Shown piece after piece: positions 8,657-17,902 of a stretch of 64,000 bases of DNA; position 1 is the first letter of the stretch; the number at the start of each line of letters is the position of its first letter. The position numbers were made by a program, and so were the translations under genes. A model generated the notes under the pieces. The model saw only the letters and a list, made by a program, of their open reading frames with translations, ran no database searches and was not told the origin of the DNA. The DNA lies in contig NZ_CP189882.1 of NCBI RefSeq assembly GCF_052050035.1, forward strand, positions 2,604,001 through 2,668,000, written 5' to 3'. This stretch comes from Symbiopectobacterium purcellii_A. GTDB lineage: Bacteria; Pseudomonadota; Gammaproteobacteria; Enterobacterales; Enterobacteriaceae.

Positions 8657-8956
8657 ATGAATAAAATAATTACTGCTGAATTTAAATGTGAAACCGCCAA
8701 ATTAGTCCTTGACCAAAATTATACCTGCCAGGAAGCCGCGAAAGCTATGAACGTCAGTCTTTCAGCGATTAGCCGGTGGGTAAGAGCCCTTCGTTTAGAA
8801 CGTCAAGGGAAAACATCGCCTGGTCTGCCATTAACACCTGAACAAATTGAGTTCAGAGAAATGAAGAAAAAAAACCACCGACTGGAAATGGAGAATGCCA
8901 TCTTAAAAAAGGCTACTGCGCTCTTAATGTCCGACTCACTGAAAAATTCTCGGTAG
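8657..8956 (+). CDS. IS3-family transposase OrfA
   Basis: 99-aa helix-turn-helix protein (MNKIITAEFKCETAKLVLDQ; TCQEAAKAMNVSLSAISRWV) with a C-terminal coiled coil (FREMKKKNHRLEMENAILKK). A slippery A-AAA-AAG at 8905-8911 allows the usual -1 frameshift into OrfB, giving the OrfAB transposase. Intact. Confidence 0.9.
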   Translation: MNKIITAEFKCETAKLVLDQNYTCQEAAKAMNVSLSAISRWVRALRLERQGKTSPGLPLTPEQIEFREMKKKNHRLEMENAILKKATALLMSDSLKNSR

Positions 8957-8982
8957 TTGAAAAGCTAAGAGCGCTTTATCCA

Positions 8983-9822
8983 GTGAAAGCGTTGTGTCGT
9001 ATTTTTAATGTTCACCGAAGCAGTTATCGCTATTGGTGTCGACCTAAGGAGCCAGATATTGAGCGGACGATAAAACGTAGCCTGGTCAGCGAAGCGTGGA
9101 ACGTTAGTGTCGGGTCTGCGGGCGCAAGGACTATCGCCACGATGGTTACCAATACACACGACGTGAAACTTGGGCGGTGGTTAGCGGGTAAGTTGATGAA
9201 AGAATTAACCCTCGTTAGTTGCCAAACAAAAAAACATAAATACAACCGCGGTGGAAATGAACGTATTGATATTCCAAATCTGCTCAATAGGCAGTTCGCT
9301 GTTACCAAGCCTGACCAGGTTTGGTGCGGCGATGTAACCTATATTTGGACAGGCGACCGATGGGCGTATCTGGCGGTGGTATTAGATTTATTTGCCCGAA
9401 AACCCGTGGGTTGGGCAATGTCGTTTTCGCCAGATTCAGAATTAACAGCCAAAGCACTACAAATGGCTTGGGAACTGCGTGGGCATCCCAAACAAGTCAT
9501 GTTTCATAGTGACCAAGGAAGCCATTACACCAGTCGTCAGTATAGGCAGGCATTGTGGCGTTATCAGATGACCCAAAGTATGAGTCGCAGAGGAAATTGT
9601 TGGGATAATAGTCCGATGGAGCGATTCTTCCGTAGTCTGAAGACTGAATGGGTGCCAACGACTGGCTACCAAAGCTTTAGTACTGCTCAATCATCCATTA
9701 TTCGCTACATAACCCATTATTATAGCGATGTCAGACCTCACTGGTATAACGGTGGGTTAACACCAAATGAATCAGAACGGCTGTTCCATCAACAGTCAGG
9801 TAGGGTGGCCAAATTTAGTTGA
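8983..9822 (+). CDS. IS3-family transposase OrfB (DDE integrase)
   Basis: rve-type integrase domain with DVTYIWTGDRWAYLAVVLDL, HSDQGSHYTS and GNCWDNSPMERFFRSLKTEW, which contain the expected D, D and E residues. The ATG at 8983 opens the annotated 279 aa. The natural product probably starts in OrfA through the -1 frameshift, and the -1 frame is open from the slippery site. Intact in this copy. Confidence 0.9.
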   Translation: MKALCRIFNVHRSSYRYWCRPKEPDIERTIKRSLVSEAWNVSVGSAGARTIATMVTNTHDVKLGRWLAGKLMKELTLVSCQTKKHKYNRGGNERIDIPNLLNRQFAVTKPDQVWCGDVTYIWTGDRWAYLAVVLDLFARKPVGWAMSFSPDSELTAKALQMAWELRGHPKQVMFHSDQGSHYTSRQYRQALWRYQMTQSMSRRGNCWDNSPMERFFRSLKTEWVPTTGYQSFSTAQSSIIRYITHYYSDVRPHWYNGGLTPNESERLFHQQSGRVAKFS

Positions 9823-9991
9823 CCACTACACTTTCCACTCACTCTTCACCTGAAATCATCAGTGGCCGTTTGCACCTGGAATTCGATATATCTGTCAGCA
9901 AGAATACGCTATATCGCTATATCCTGCAGGAGAGACAGGCTGGCGGGGAGCTATATCAGCAACTTCCTCATCGGGGAAAACGTTACAGGTA

Positions 9992-10871
9992 TAGCCAAGC
10001 GACTTAATTTTGATTACACCATATGGACTGAGAACAAACTCTCTGTATCGCAACCCATCTCTCTTTTTTTGCTTTTTGCTTGTGCCCATTTATGCTCAAT
10101 TGGGTTAAGATCTGGCGAATATGTAGGCAAATACTCCACCATATACCCTGCATCGATGATGACTTGTTGAATATTATGTTTTTTGTGAAAAGTGGCATTG
10201 TCCATCATGATTACACTGTTTTTAGGGAGTACTGGGATAAGGACTTGTGTGACCCAGGCATAGAAAACATCGCTGTTAATATTGATATCAAATAATCCGA
10301 TAGCAAACAGCGTTGTGCCTAATAAAGCGCCGATAACATTTGTTCTTCCCCTAGCTCCCCAGTTCTTCAGGCCAAAACACCGTTGACCTTTTGGGGAATA
10401 GCCGTGAGTCCGTGGGGCATCGTGTGAAAAACCACTTTCATCAATAAAAACAATAGGTTTGCCTTCTTTTTCATACTGTTGTTTTTTTTGTTGAAATCCC
10501 TGCCGGGCGTTTTCGTCGGCTTTCGGATGACGTAGAGTTTTTTTTATAGGTCAATCCCAGCTTTTTAAGCGCTTGCCAAATGGCCTTCTGACAAACGCCA
10601 AAACGCTCTGCACGTTCTTTTTGGTAAGCATCTGGATATTGTTCAACATCTTTTATCAACTCGGATTTATCGATCTTTCGCTGACGCGTGGTCGATGCTT
10701 TTGACTCTATTTGATTAATCCAACGCGATACAGAGGCAGGGCCAATCCGAAATTGCTTCGCTGTTTCTCGGATACTCAACCCTTCGTTTTTCCGTGTAGA
10801 TATCACTTTACGTCTAAAATCAATTGAATAGCTCATTTAAATAATGTAATCAAAATTAAGTCGTTTAGCTA
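9992..10871 (-). mobile_element. IS630-family element, copy 1
   Basis: The ends TAGCCAAGCGACTTAATTTT and its near-complement (TAGCTAAACGACTTAATTTT) lie between duplicated TA dinucleotides (9990-9991, 10872-10873). It is inserted in the IS30 transposase frame, between RGKRYRY and NAENLKSGPIP. Length 880 bp, one base longer than copy 2. Confidence 0.94.
10014..10836 (-). pseudogene. IS630-family transposase with one-base frameshift
   Basis: Starts MSYSIDFRRKVISTRKNEGL at 10836. A run of eight T on the plus strand, where copy 2 has seven, shifts the frame after RPAGISTKK. The DDE part continues in the new frame to 10014 (MMDNATFHKKHN, LPTYSPDLNPIEHKW). Compared with copy 2 this is a single-nucleotide expansion in a homopolymer, so either a mutation or a sequencing error. 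Confidence 0.88.
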
Positions 10872-11240
10872 TACAATGCCGAAAACCTCAAATCAGGCCC
10901 TATTCCCAACCGTGTTGGTATTGAGTATCGCCCAGCTCAAGCCGAGCTTAAACAGGAGCCTGGCCACTTCGAAATTGACACTATTTTTGGCAAAGACCAG
11001 AAGTCATTCTTGTTAACCATCGTAGATAAAGCATTGAAAACCTTCATCATTCTCAAACTGCCTAATAAGCGTACGGAGACTGTGGTTGCTGCTTTCAGGG
11101 ACATTGAAGCTAATACCTTTTGCAAGTTTAAGACCCTAACAGCTGATAACGGCCCTGAATTCGCTCTGCACGAGCAAATTACTCAAATCACAGGGGCGCA
11201 GGTCTACTTTGCCCATCCTTATCATTCCTGGGAGAGGGGC

Positions 11241-12427
11241 CAACCGTACGTTATTCGCTTCCCAGCACGAAACCGTGGCGCAAGTTTCCGTCATGCCGTA
11301 ACCGTAAATGACGCGCACCCCCATCGACTGGAAAAACAAAATGATATTCTCATCCAGATGCGCGCCAGCCGCAGGCATAAAGCGAATCTTAACGCCCAGC
11401 AGGTGACGCAGCTTGGTCAGCACCAGCCGATCGTCAGCGCGATGCAATAAGGTCTGCAACGTTGAGCGTGATTTACCCGAAATACGTGCCAGAAACGCCT
11501 TGCGCCCCTGCGCGATAGCCCAATTAAACAGCGTACGACGATGCCAGGGCGCCTGCGCGACTTTTTCGTGAATGGCGCTATACACTTTCTCGTAGAAACG
11601 CGGCACCGCACACATCACCGTCGGCGAAACGGCCTGCATGGCATTACGTACCAGATTGGTGTCGGTCAGATAAACGTTTTGCGCACCGGTGTGCATCATG
11701 TAAAACGACCAGGCGCGCTCAAACACGTGAGACAGCGGCAGGAAACTCAAAGAGATATCGTCCTGCGCGACACGCACAGACGCTCATCGTGCAACTTCAG
11801 CACCATCGCCATGTTGGCGTAATCCAGCATCACCCCTTTAGGCTCACCGGTGGTACCGGAGGTGTAGATCAAGGTGAAAAGATCGTCCAGATTACGCGCA
11901 TCAATGCGCTGTTGCAGGGCGGGCTGCCAGTAGGCGTCATCAACATCGGCCTCAAACGCCGCCAGCGTCAGCGCCAACGGGCAGTGATGCAGATTCACAT
12001 TGTCATCAAGCACAATGATGCGCTTAAGCTGCGGACATTCCGGCAGCAGCGCCAATACCGCATCATACTGTGGCTGAGAACCGACAAAAAGGGTGCGGAT
12101 GTCCGCGTCATTGATAATAAACGCGGCCTGTGTAGCCGTGTTGGTGGCATAAATCGGTGCGGTTACTCCACGCACGTACAGCGTGGCGAGATCGGCCAGC
12201 GACCAGTTGAGCGAATTATGAGAAAACAACGCGACACGCTCTTGGGCATAAATCCCCAACGAGAGCAGTGCACAGGCAATGCGACGGATACGCACACCGG
12301 CCTGAAACCAGGTGAGCTGCGTTTCGCCAGAGGCAGACCATTCACGCAGTGCGGTACGGCCGGAACAATGGGCAATCTGGTGTTGGATACGTTCAACCAA
12401 ATGGTATTGCGACAAATGGGTAGACAT
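11241..12427 (-). pseudogene. AMP-dependent acyl-CoA synthetase (long-chain fatty acid type), frameshifted and truncated
   Basis: Starts MSTHLSQYHLVERIQHQIAH at 12427. It carries the AMP-binding signature TLIYTSGTTGEPKGVMLDYA and, in a second frame, SFLPLSHVFERAWSF and VIYGYGMTETCATVS. Frames change near 11773 (KLHDERL to RVAQDDIS), a net 2-base shift. The gene ends at NNVRL (11241), where IS30-type sequence starts, so roughly the last third is missing. Related to FAA1-type ligases; substrate not deducible. Broken by two independent lesions. Confidence 0.9.
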
Positions 12428-12752
12428 AATAAAAATGAGCCTGGGAAATTTCAGCGTACAACTGTTTATTATTTTGGCGCAGTCTACTGATCTTGCCAGA
12501 AACCGCAACGATCTTTCACGTTGGCATCACGGAAGGTTGACGCCACGCACATCTGCCCTATTGCGCCTCCTGCATGACGACGGCAACGCAAACGATTTCG
12601 TAACGACCGGACAAGGGCAAAACACCATTGCCACAAATGCTTGACATACCCACAAGAATCAAGTACCAATAATAACACGAGCAATGCCATCCCCGCCGCC
12701 CGCCGAGCGGCGCATGGTAAGTTAATTAGCCAACGAGATCAGACGAGATATC
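12428..12752 (+). other. Intergenic control region upstream of leuL
   Basis: No gene is recognised in the first 200 bases. This may be where leuO and ilvIH once stood on the far side, but no remnant of either is readable. The last 110 bases hold the leu promoter and the start of the leader transcript. Confidence 0.5.
12641..12669 (+). promoter_or_regulatory. leuLABCD promoter
   Basis: A perfect -35 TTGACA (12641-12646), a 17-bp spacer and a weak -10 TACCAA (12664-12669). It lies about 85 bases upstream of the leuL ATG, a leader length comparable to E. coli. Confidence 0.7.
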
Positions 12753-12836
12753 ATGTTCAAACACACTTTCCTACTAGGCCTACTACTACACGCATCAACA
12801 TTGCGCGGTATGCCTGTGAGTGAAAGTCAGAACTGA
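12753..12836 (+). CDS. leuL: leu operon leader peptide LeuL
   Basis: 27-codon ORF MFKHTFLLGLLLHASTLRG and so on, ending in TGA. It contains five CTA leucine codons in six positions (12771-12788). CTA is the rare leucine codon in enterics, and the E. coli leader uses a CUA cluster in the same way. Ribosome stalling there for lack of charged tRNA-Leu should favour antitermination. It is followed 20-50 bases later by the attenuator. Too short for automatic callers. Confidence 0.9.
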   Translation: MFKHTFLLGLLLHASTLRGMPVSESQN

Positions 12837-12855
12837 TTTCACGTTACACAGAACG

Positions 12856-12886
12856 AAAAACCCGCGCCGATGCGCGGTTTTTTTTT
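12856..12886 (+). terminator. leu attenuator
   Basis: CCGCGC-CGAT-GCGCGG, extended by flanking A/T pairs and followed by nine T (12878-12886). It lies 20 bases after the leuL stop and 43 bases before leuA, so it works as the regulated terminator of the leu leader. Confidence 0.92.
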
Positions 12887-12928
12887 ACCCGTTCGGCGCT
12901 CGAATAAACACGATAAGGAATCTTTCCA

Positions 12929-14506
12929 ATGAGCCAGCAGGTCATTATTTTCGATACCACATTGCGTGATGGTGAGCAGGCATTACAAGCCAGTCTGAGT
13001 GTAAAAGAGAAACTGCAAGTGGCCTACGCGCTGGAAAGATTGGGCGTGGACGTGATGGAAGTGGGCTTCCCGGTCTCTTCACCGGGCGATTTCGAATCGG
13101 TACAGACCATTGCGCGTCAGATCAAAAACAGCCGGGTGTGTGGTTTGGCTCGCTGCGTTGATAAAGATATCGATGTCGCCGCCGAGGCGCTGCGCGTTGC
13201 CGAAGCCTTCCGTATTCACGTATTCCTGGCTACCTCCACCCTGCACATCGAATCCAAACTGCGGTTGTCATTCGAGCAGGTGATTGAGAAAGCGGTTCAC
13301 TCCGTCAAACGGGCGCGTAACTACACCGACGACGTAGAGTTTTCCTGCGAAGACGCAGGCCGCACCCCTATCGATAACCTGTGCCGTATCGTTGAAGCCG
13401 CGATTAACGCCGGTGCCACCACCATCAACATCCCTGACACCGTGGGTTACACCACGCCATATCAGTTCGGCGGCATTATCACCACGCTGTACGATCGCGT
13501 GCCGAACATCGACAAAGCGATTATTTCCGTGCACTGCCATAACGATCTGGGTATGTCGGTCGCCAACTCCATCACCGCGGTACAGGCTGGCGCACGTCAG
13601 GTAGAAGGTACGTTAAACGGTCTGGGTGAGCGCGCAGGCAACACCGCGCTGGAAGAAGTGATCATGGCGATCAAAACCCGTCAGGATCTGCTGAACGTCC
13701 ACACCAATATCAATCATCAGGAAATCTATCGCACCAGCCAGTTGGTGAGCCAGATTTGCAACATGCCGATCCCCGGCAACAAAGCAATTATCGGATCTAA
13801 CGCCTTCGCTCACTCGTCCGGTATCCATCAGGACGGCGTGCTGAAAAACCGCTCCAACTACGAAATCATGACGCCGGAATCCATCGGCCTGAAAGAAGTG
13901 CAGTTGAACCTGACCTCCCGTTCTGGCCGCGCAGCGGTGAAACACCGCATGGAAGAGATGGGCTATCAAGAAAGCGATTTTAATCTGGACCAGTTGTACA
14001 CCGATTTCCTGAAGCTGGCCGACAAAAAAGGCCAGGTTTTCGACTACGATTTGGAGGCATTGGCCTTTATTAATAGCCAACAGGAAGACGAAGAGTTCTA
14101 CCGTCTGGATGCCTTCAACGTGCAGTCTGGCTCCAACACGATTGCCACCGCATCAGTGCAATTAGCCTGTGGTGGCGAGGTGCAAGCTGAAGCCGCTACC
14201 GGCAACGGGCCGGTCGATGCCGTTTATCAGGCGATTAACCGCATCACGGGCTACGGCATTGAACTGGTGAAATATCAGTTGTCCGCCAAGGGCCAGGGAC
14301 GCGATGCATTGGGGCAAGTGGATATCGTCGCCGCTTATCAAGGCCGTCGCTTCCACGGCGTGGGCCTGGCGACCGATATCGTCGAATCCTCCGCCAAGGC
14401 GATGGTCAACGTATTGAACAACATCAAACGCGCACAGTTAGTAGAACAAGAAATTCAGCGTTTGCAGCACCACAACAAACAACAAAATAGCCAGGAAACA
14501 GTGTGA
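12929..14506 (+). CDS. leuA: 2-isopropylmalate synthase LeuA
   Basis: Condenses acetyl-CoA with 2-oxoisovalerate, the committed step of leucine synthesis. It has 525 aa (about 523 in E. coli). The N-terminal TIM barrel carries FDTTLRDGEQA (residues 8-18) and the metal-binding HCHNDLG (about 202). The C-terminal region is the leucine-sensing regulatory domain. AAGGAAT precedes the ATG. It overlaps leuB by one base. Intact. Confidence 0.97.
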   Translation: MSQQVIIFDTTLRDGEQALQASLSVKEKLQVAYALERLGVDVMEVGFPVSSPGDFESVQTIARQIKNSRVCGLARCVDKDIDVAAEALRVAEAFRIHVFLATSTLHIESKLRLSFEQVIEKAVHSVKRARNYTDDVEFSCEDAGRTPIDNLCRIVEAAINAGATTINIPDTVGYTTPYQFGGIITTLYDRVPNIDKAIISVHCHNDLGMSVANSITAVQAGARQVEGTLNGLGERAGNTALEEVIMAIKTRQDLLNVHTNINHQEIYRTSQLVSQICNMPIPGNKAIIGSNAFAHSSGIHQDGVLKNRSNYEIMTPESIGLKEVQLNLTSRSGRAAVKHRMEEMGYQESDFNLDQLYTDFLKLADKKGQVFDYDLEALAFINSQQEDEEFYRLDAFNVQSGSNTIATASVQLACGGEVQAEAATGNGPVDAVYQAINRITGYGIELVKYQLSAKGQGRDALGQVDIVAAYQGRRFHGVGLATDIVESSAKAMVNVLNNIKRAQLVEQEIQRLQHHNKQQNSQETV

Positions 14507-15600
14507 TGACAAAGAGTTACCATATCGCCGTCTTACCCGGTGACGGCATCGGCCCGGAAGTCATGGCGCAAGCCCATAAAGTGTTAGACGCGGTTCGCCA
14601 GCGTTTCGGTTTGCGTATCACTACCAGCGAATATGACGTCGGCGGCATCGCCATCGACCGTCAGGGCACGCCGTTGCCCCCCGCCACCGTCGCCGGTTGC
14701 GAGCAGGCTGACGCCATTCTGTTCGGCTCGGTTGGCGGCCCGAAATGGGAGCATCTGCCGCCGGCTGAGCAACCGGAGCGCGGCGCGCTGCTGCCGCTGC
14801 GTAAGCACTTCCGTCTGTTCTGCAACCTGCGCCCGGCTCGTCTGTATCAAGGGCTGGAGGCGTTTTGCCCACTGCGCAGCGATATCGCCGCGAACGGTTT
14901 CGACATTCTGTGCGTGCGCGAACTGATCGGCGGTATCTACTTCGGCCAGCCGAAAGGCCGTGAAGGCAGCGGCCAGCATGAGCGTGCGTTCGACACCGAG
15001 GTGTATCACCGTTTCGAGATCGAGCGTATCGCTCGCATTGCCTTTGAGTCGGCACGCAAGCGCCGCAGTAAAGTCACGTCTATCGATAAAGCCAACGTGC
15101 TGCAAAGCTCCATCCTGTGGCGTGAAATCGTCACCGAAGTCAGCAAAGACTACCCGGACGTGAAGCTGGCGCACCTGTACATCGACAACGCCACCATGCA
15201 GTTGATCAAAAACCCGTCCCAGTTCGACGTGATGCTGTGCTCCAACCTGTTTGGTGACATCCTGTCTGACGAATGTGCGATGATCACCGGTTCGATGGGT
15301 ATGCTGCCTTCCGCCAGCCTGAACGAACAAGATTTCGGCCTGTACGAACCCGCGGGCGGTTCCGCGCCGGATATCGCGGGCAAAAACATCGCTAACCCGA
15401 TCGCACAGATCGTGTCACTGGCACTGTTGTTACGCTACAGCCTGGAAGCCGATGACGCGGCTAACGCCATCGAAAACGCGGTAAACACCGCGCTGGCCGA
15501 AGGCTACCGCACTGGCGATCTGGCTAGCCGTGACGGCAAAGCCATCAGCACCGACGAAATGGGCGACGCCATTGCCCGCTTTGTGGCGCAAGGGGTGTAA
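14506..15600 (+). CDS. leuB: 3-isopropylmalate dehydrogenase LeuB
   Basis: Oxidises and decarboxylates 3-isopropylmalate to 2-oxoisocaproate with NAD+. It has 364 aa. Signatures are VLPGDGIGPEVM near the start, FGSVGGPKWE, and the substrate/metal motif CSNLFGDILSDECAM (about 243-257). I chose ATG 14506 (MTKSYHIAVLPGDG), which overlaps the leuA stop as TGATG, over GTG 14503. Intact. Confidence 0.97.
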   Translation: MTKSYHIAVLPGDGIGPEVMAQAHKVLDAVRQRFGLRITTSEYDVGGIAIDRQGTPLPPATVAGCEQADAILFGSVGGPKWEHLPPAEQPERGALLPLRKHFRLFCNLRPARLYQGLEAFCPLRSDIAANGFDILCVRELIGGIYFGQPKGREGSGQHERAFDTEVYHRFEIERIARIAFESARKRRSKVTSIDKANVLQSSILWREIVTEVSKDYPDVKLAHLYIDNATMQLIKNPSQFDVMLCSNLFGDILSDECAMITGSMGMLPSASLNEQDFGLYEPAGGSAPDIAGKNIANPIAQIVSLALLLRYSLEADDAANAIENAVNTALAEGYRTGDLASRDGKAISTDEMGDAIARFVAQGV

Positions 15601-15602
15601 CC

Positions 15603-17015
15603 ATGAGCAAGACCTTATACCAGAAGTTGTTTGATGCCCACGTGGTGTTCGAAGCGCAGAATGAAACGCCGCTGCTGTATATCGACCGCCATCTGGTGCA
15701 TGAAGTCACCTCGCCGCAAGCCTTTGACGGTCTGCGCGCCATGGGGCGCAAACTGCGCCAACCGGGCAAAACCTTTGCCACCATGGATCACAACGTCTCT
15801 ACCCAGACCAAAGACATCAATGCCTGTGGTGAAATGGCCCGCATCCAGATGCAGGAATTGATCAAGAACTGCGCCGAGTTTGGCGTGCAGTTGTACGATC
15901 TGAACCACCCGTATCAAGGCATCGTCCACGTTATCGGACCGGAACAGGGTATGACCCTGCCGGGTATGACCATTGTGTGCGGCGATTCCCATACCGCAAC
16001 CCACGGCGCCTTTGGTTCACTGGCGTTTGGGATTGGCACCTCCGAAGTGGAACATGTGATGGCGACGCAAACCCTGAAACAGGGCCGCGCCAAAGCCATA
16101 AAAATTGAAGTGACAGGTCAGGCCGCGCCCGGCATCACCGCGAAAGACATCGTGTTGGCGATTATCGGTAAAACTGGCAGCGCAGGCGGTACCGGTCACG
16201 TGGTGGAGTTCTGTGGCGACGCCATCCGCGCGTTGAGCATGGAAGGCCGCATGACACTGTGTAACATGGCGATTGAAATGGGTGCAAAAGCCGGTTTAGT
16301 CGCGCCGGATGAAACCACGTTTGCCTACCTGAAAGGCCGTCAGTTCGCGCCTAAAGGCGCCGACTGGGATGCTGGCGTGGCGTACTGGAGAACGTTGAAA
16401 TCCGATGCAGATGCCGTGTTTGATACCGTCGTCACCCTGGATGCCGCCGATATCGCGCCGCAGGTAACCTGGGGCACCAACCCCGGTCAGGTTATCGCCG
16501 TGAACCAGAATATCCCCGATCCTGAATCCTTTAGCGATCCGGTTGAGCGCGCTTCTGCCGCCAAAGCGCTGGCGTATATGGACCTGCAACCGGGCATCAA
16601 GCTGACAGATGTCGCCATCGACAAAGTGTTTATCGGTTCCTGTACCAACTCGCGTATCGAAGATTTGCGCGCTGCCGCTGCTATCGCCAAAGGGCGTAAA
16701 GTGGCCGCTGGCGTGCAGGCTATCGTGGTACCCGGCTCTGGCCCGGTGAAAACCATGGCCGAGTTGGAAGGTCTGGATAAAGTGTTTATCGACGCCGGGT
16801 TCGAATGGCGTCTGCCGGGCTGCTCCATGTGTCTGGCAATGAACAATGACCGCCTGAACCCCGGTGAACGCTGTGCATCCACCAGCAACCGTAACTTTGA
16901 AGGCCGTCAGGGACGTGCGGGTCGTACCCACCTGGTCAGCCCGGCGATGGCTGCCGCCGCCGCCGTGACAGGGTATTTCGCGGATATCCGCGAATTACCT
17001 TCGTCCACGAATTAA
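15603..17015 (+). CDS. leuC: 3-isopropylmalate dehydratase large subunit LeuC
   Basis: Aconitase-family [4Fe-4S] subunit that, with LeuD, isomerises 2- to 3-isopropylmalate. It has 470 aa (about 466 in E. coli). Cluster ligand regions are visible as FIGSCTNSRIEDLRAAAAIA (about residues 344-363) and GCSMCLAMN (about 405-413). It begins 2 bases after leuB and is followed by leuD after 14 bases. Intact. Confidence 0.97.
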   Translation: MSKTLYQKLFDAHVVFEAQNETPLLYIDRHLVHEVTSPQAFDGLRAMGRKLRQPGKTFATMDHNVSTQTKDINACGEMARIQMQELIKNCAEFGVQLYDLNHPYQGIVHVIGPEQGMTLPGMTIVCGDSHTATHGAFGSLAFGIGTSEVEHVMATQTLKQGRAKAIKIEVTGQAAPGITAKDIVLAIIGKTGSAGGTGHVVEFCGDAIRALSMEGRMTLCNMAIEMGAKAGLVAPDETTFAYLKGRQFAPKGADWDAGVAYWRTLKSDADAVFDTVVTLDAADIAPQVTWGTNPGQVIAVNQNIPDPESFSDPVERASAAKALAYMDLQPGIKLTDVAIDKVFIGSCTNSRIEDLRAAAAIAKGRKVAAGVQAIVVPGSGPVKTMAELEGLDKVFIDAGFEWRLPGCSMCLAMNNDRLNPGERCASTSNRNFEGRQGRAGRTHLVSPAMAAAAAVTGYFADIRELPSSTN

Positions 17016-17029
17016 TAAGGAGACGCCTG

Positions 17030-17632
17030 ATGGCTAAATTTACCCAACATACCGGGCTGGTCGTGCCGCTGGATGCCGCCAACGTGGACACCGATGCGAT
17101 CATCCCCAAGCAGTTTTTGCAGAAGGTGACGCGTACCGGTTTCGGCCAACATCTGTTTCACGACTGGCGTTTTCTGGACGACGCTGGGCAGCAGCCCAAC
17201 CCGGAGTTTGTGCTGAATAAACCTCGTTATAAAGGGGCTACCATTCTGCTGGCGCGCGAAAACTTCGGCTGTGGCTCCTCCCGTGAGCATGCTCCCTGGG
17301 CACTGACTGACTACGGTTTTCACGTGGTGATCGCCCCAAGCTTTGCGGATATTTTCTATGGTAATGCGTTTAACAACCACTTGCTGCCGGTAAAACTGAG
17401 TGATGCCGATATCGACGACCTGTTCAAACTGGTCGATGCGACACAAGGCATTACCTTCACAGTGGATCTGGAAGCACAAACGGTCGATGCTGGTGGGAAA
17501 ACATACCCGTTTGAAATCGATAGCTTCCGCCGTCACTGCATGATTAACGGGCTGGACAGCATCGGCTTAACCTTACAACACGAAGAAGCGATTGCACGCT
17601 ACGAACAGCAGCAACCGACATTTTTGCGTTAA
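17030..17632 (+). CDS. leuD: 3-isopropylmalate dehydratase small subunit LeuD
   Basis: Swivel-domain partner of LeuC. It has 200 aa (about 201 in E. coli), with DAANVDTDAIIPKQFL near the N-terminus and the active-site loop NFGCGSSREHAPWAL (about residues 75-89). AAGGAG lies upstream. Last gene of the leu operon, followed by a terminator. Confidence 0.97.
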   Translation: MAKFTQHTGLVVPLDAANVDTDAIIPKQFLQKVTRTGFGQHLFHDWRFLDDAGQQPNPEFVLNKPRYKGATILLARENFGCGSSREHAPWALTDYGFHVVIAPSFADIFYGNAFNNHLLPVKLSDADIDDLFKLVDATQGITFTVDLEAQTVDAGGKTYPFEIDSFRRHCMINGLDSIGLTLQHEEAIARYEQQQPTFLR

Positions 17633-17637
17633 GCCAC

Positions 17638-17668
17638 AAGGCACCGCTCTGCGGTGCCTTCTATTTTA
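17638..17668 (+). terminator. leu operon terminator
   Basis: AAGGCACCGC-TCT-GCGGTGCCTT (17638-17660) followed by CTATTTTA. The stem is symmetrical and could also serve the converging lysR-type gene. Confidence 0.88.
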
Positions 17669-17902
17669 CCGCCCCATACCTTCGCCAAACGCCTCTCTCA
17701 GCGCATCGACAAAACAGCGAATCTTGACCGTTTGCCGCCGGGCCGCAGGTACCAGCACATGCATCGGGCGGGCTGGGCCTTCATAGTCAGGCAGAACCTG
17801 AACCAAACGTCCGGCTTCAATCTCTTTGCCCAACACATCGGCGGGACTCAAGGTGACGCCATAACCTTCGATAGCCGCATACAACAGCGCTTTCCAGTCA
17901 TT

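Larger units (their letters stand above)
8386..9830 (+). mobile_element. IS3-family element A, copy 1 (full length, with a 189-bp insert)
   Basis: The left end TGTAGTGGCATACTGAATTT and the complement of the right end, TGTAGTGGTCAACTAAATTT, are imperfect inverted repeats. It is flanked by the 3-bp duplication CTT (8383-8385, 9831-9833). The unoccupied IS30 copy 2 reads GGCGCTTTCCACTCACT here. The 189-bp element lies just inside the left end. Confidence 0.93.
8025..11240 (+). mobile_element. IS30-family element, copy 1 (outer element of a nest; 3' end missing)
   Basis: The left end reads CCCCATTCCCACTCGAAACG. Pieces of this IS lie at 8025-8385, 9834-9989 and 10874-11240, separated by an IS3-type and an IS630-type element. 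Reading across the two insertions gives one continuous transposase. The right end is absent here. The missing C-terminal piece with the matching end (complement CCCCATTACAACTCGAAACG) lies inverted at 19122-19280. It inserted in the lysR-type gene. Confidence 0.9.
8113..11240 (+). pseudogene. IS30-family transposase, interrupted and truncated
   Basis: Starts MQGKHLTQKERFYIEKRRGE with the IS30-type helix-turn-helix (ATIARELALPRSTISRELRRN). It resumes at 9841 with SPEIISGRLHLEFDISVSKN and again after 10873 with the DDE domain (FEIDTIFGKDQKS, LTADNGPEFA, AHPYHSWERG). It ends abruptly at 11240, where acyl-CoA synthetase sequence in the opposite orientation begins. Confidence 0.9.

Noticed and set aside
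11010..11450. 146-aa ORF crossing 11240
   Set aside because: Chimeric: IS30 transposase text to HSWERG, then antisense of the acyl-CoA synthetase. The join is the inversion breakpoint.
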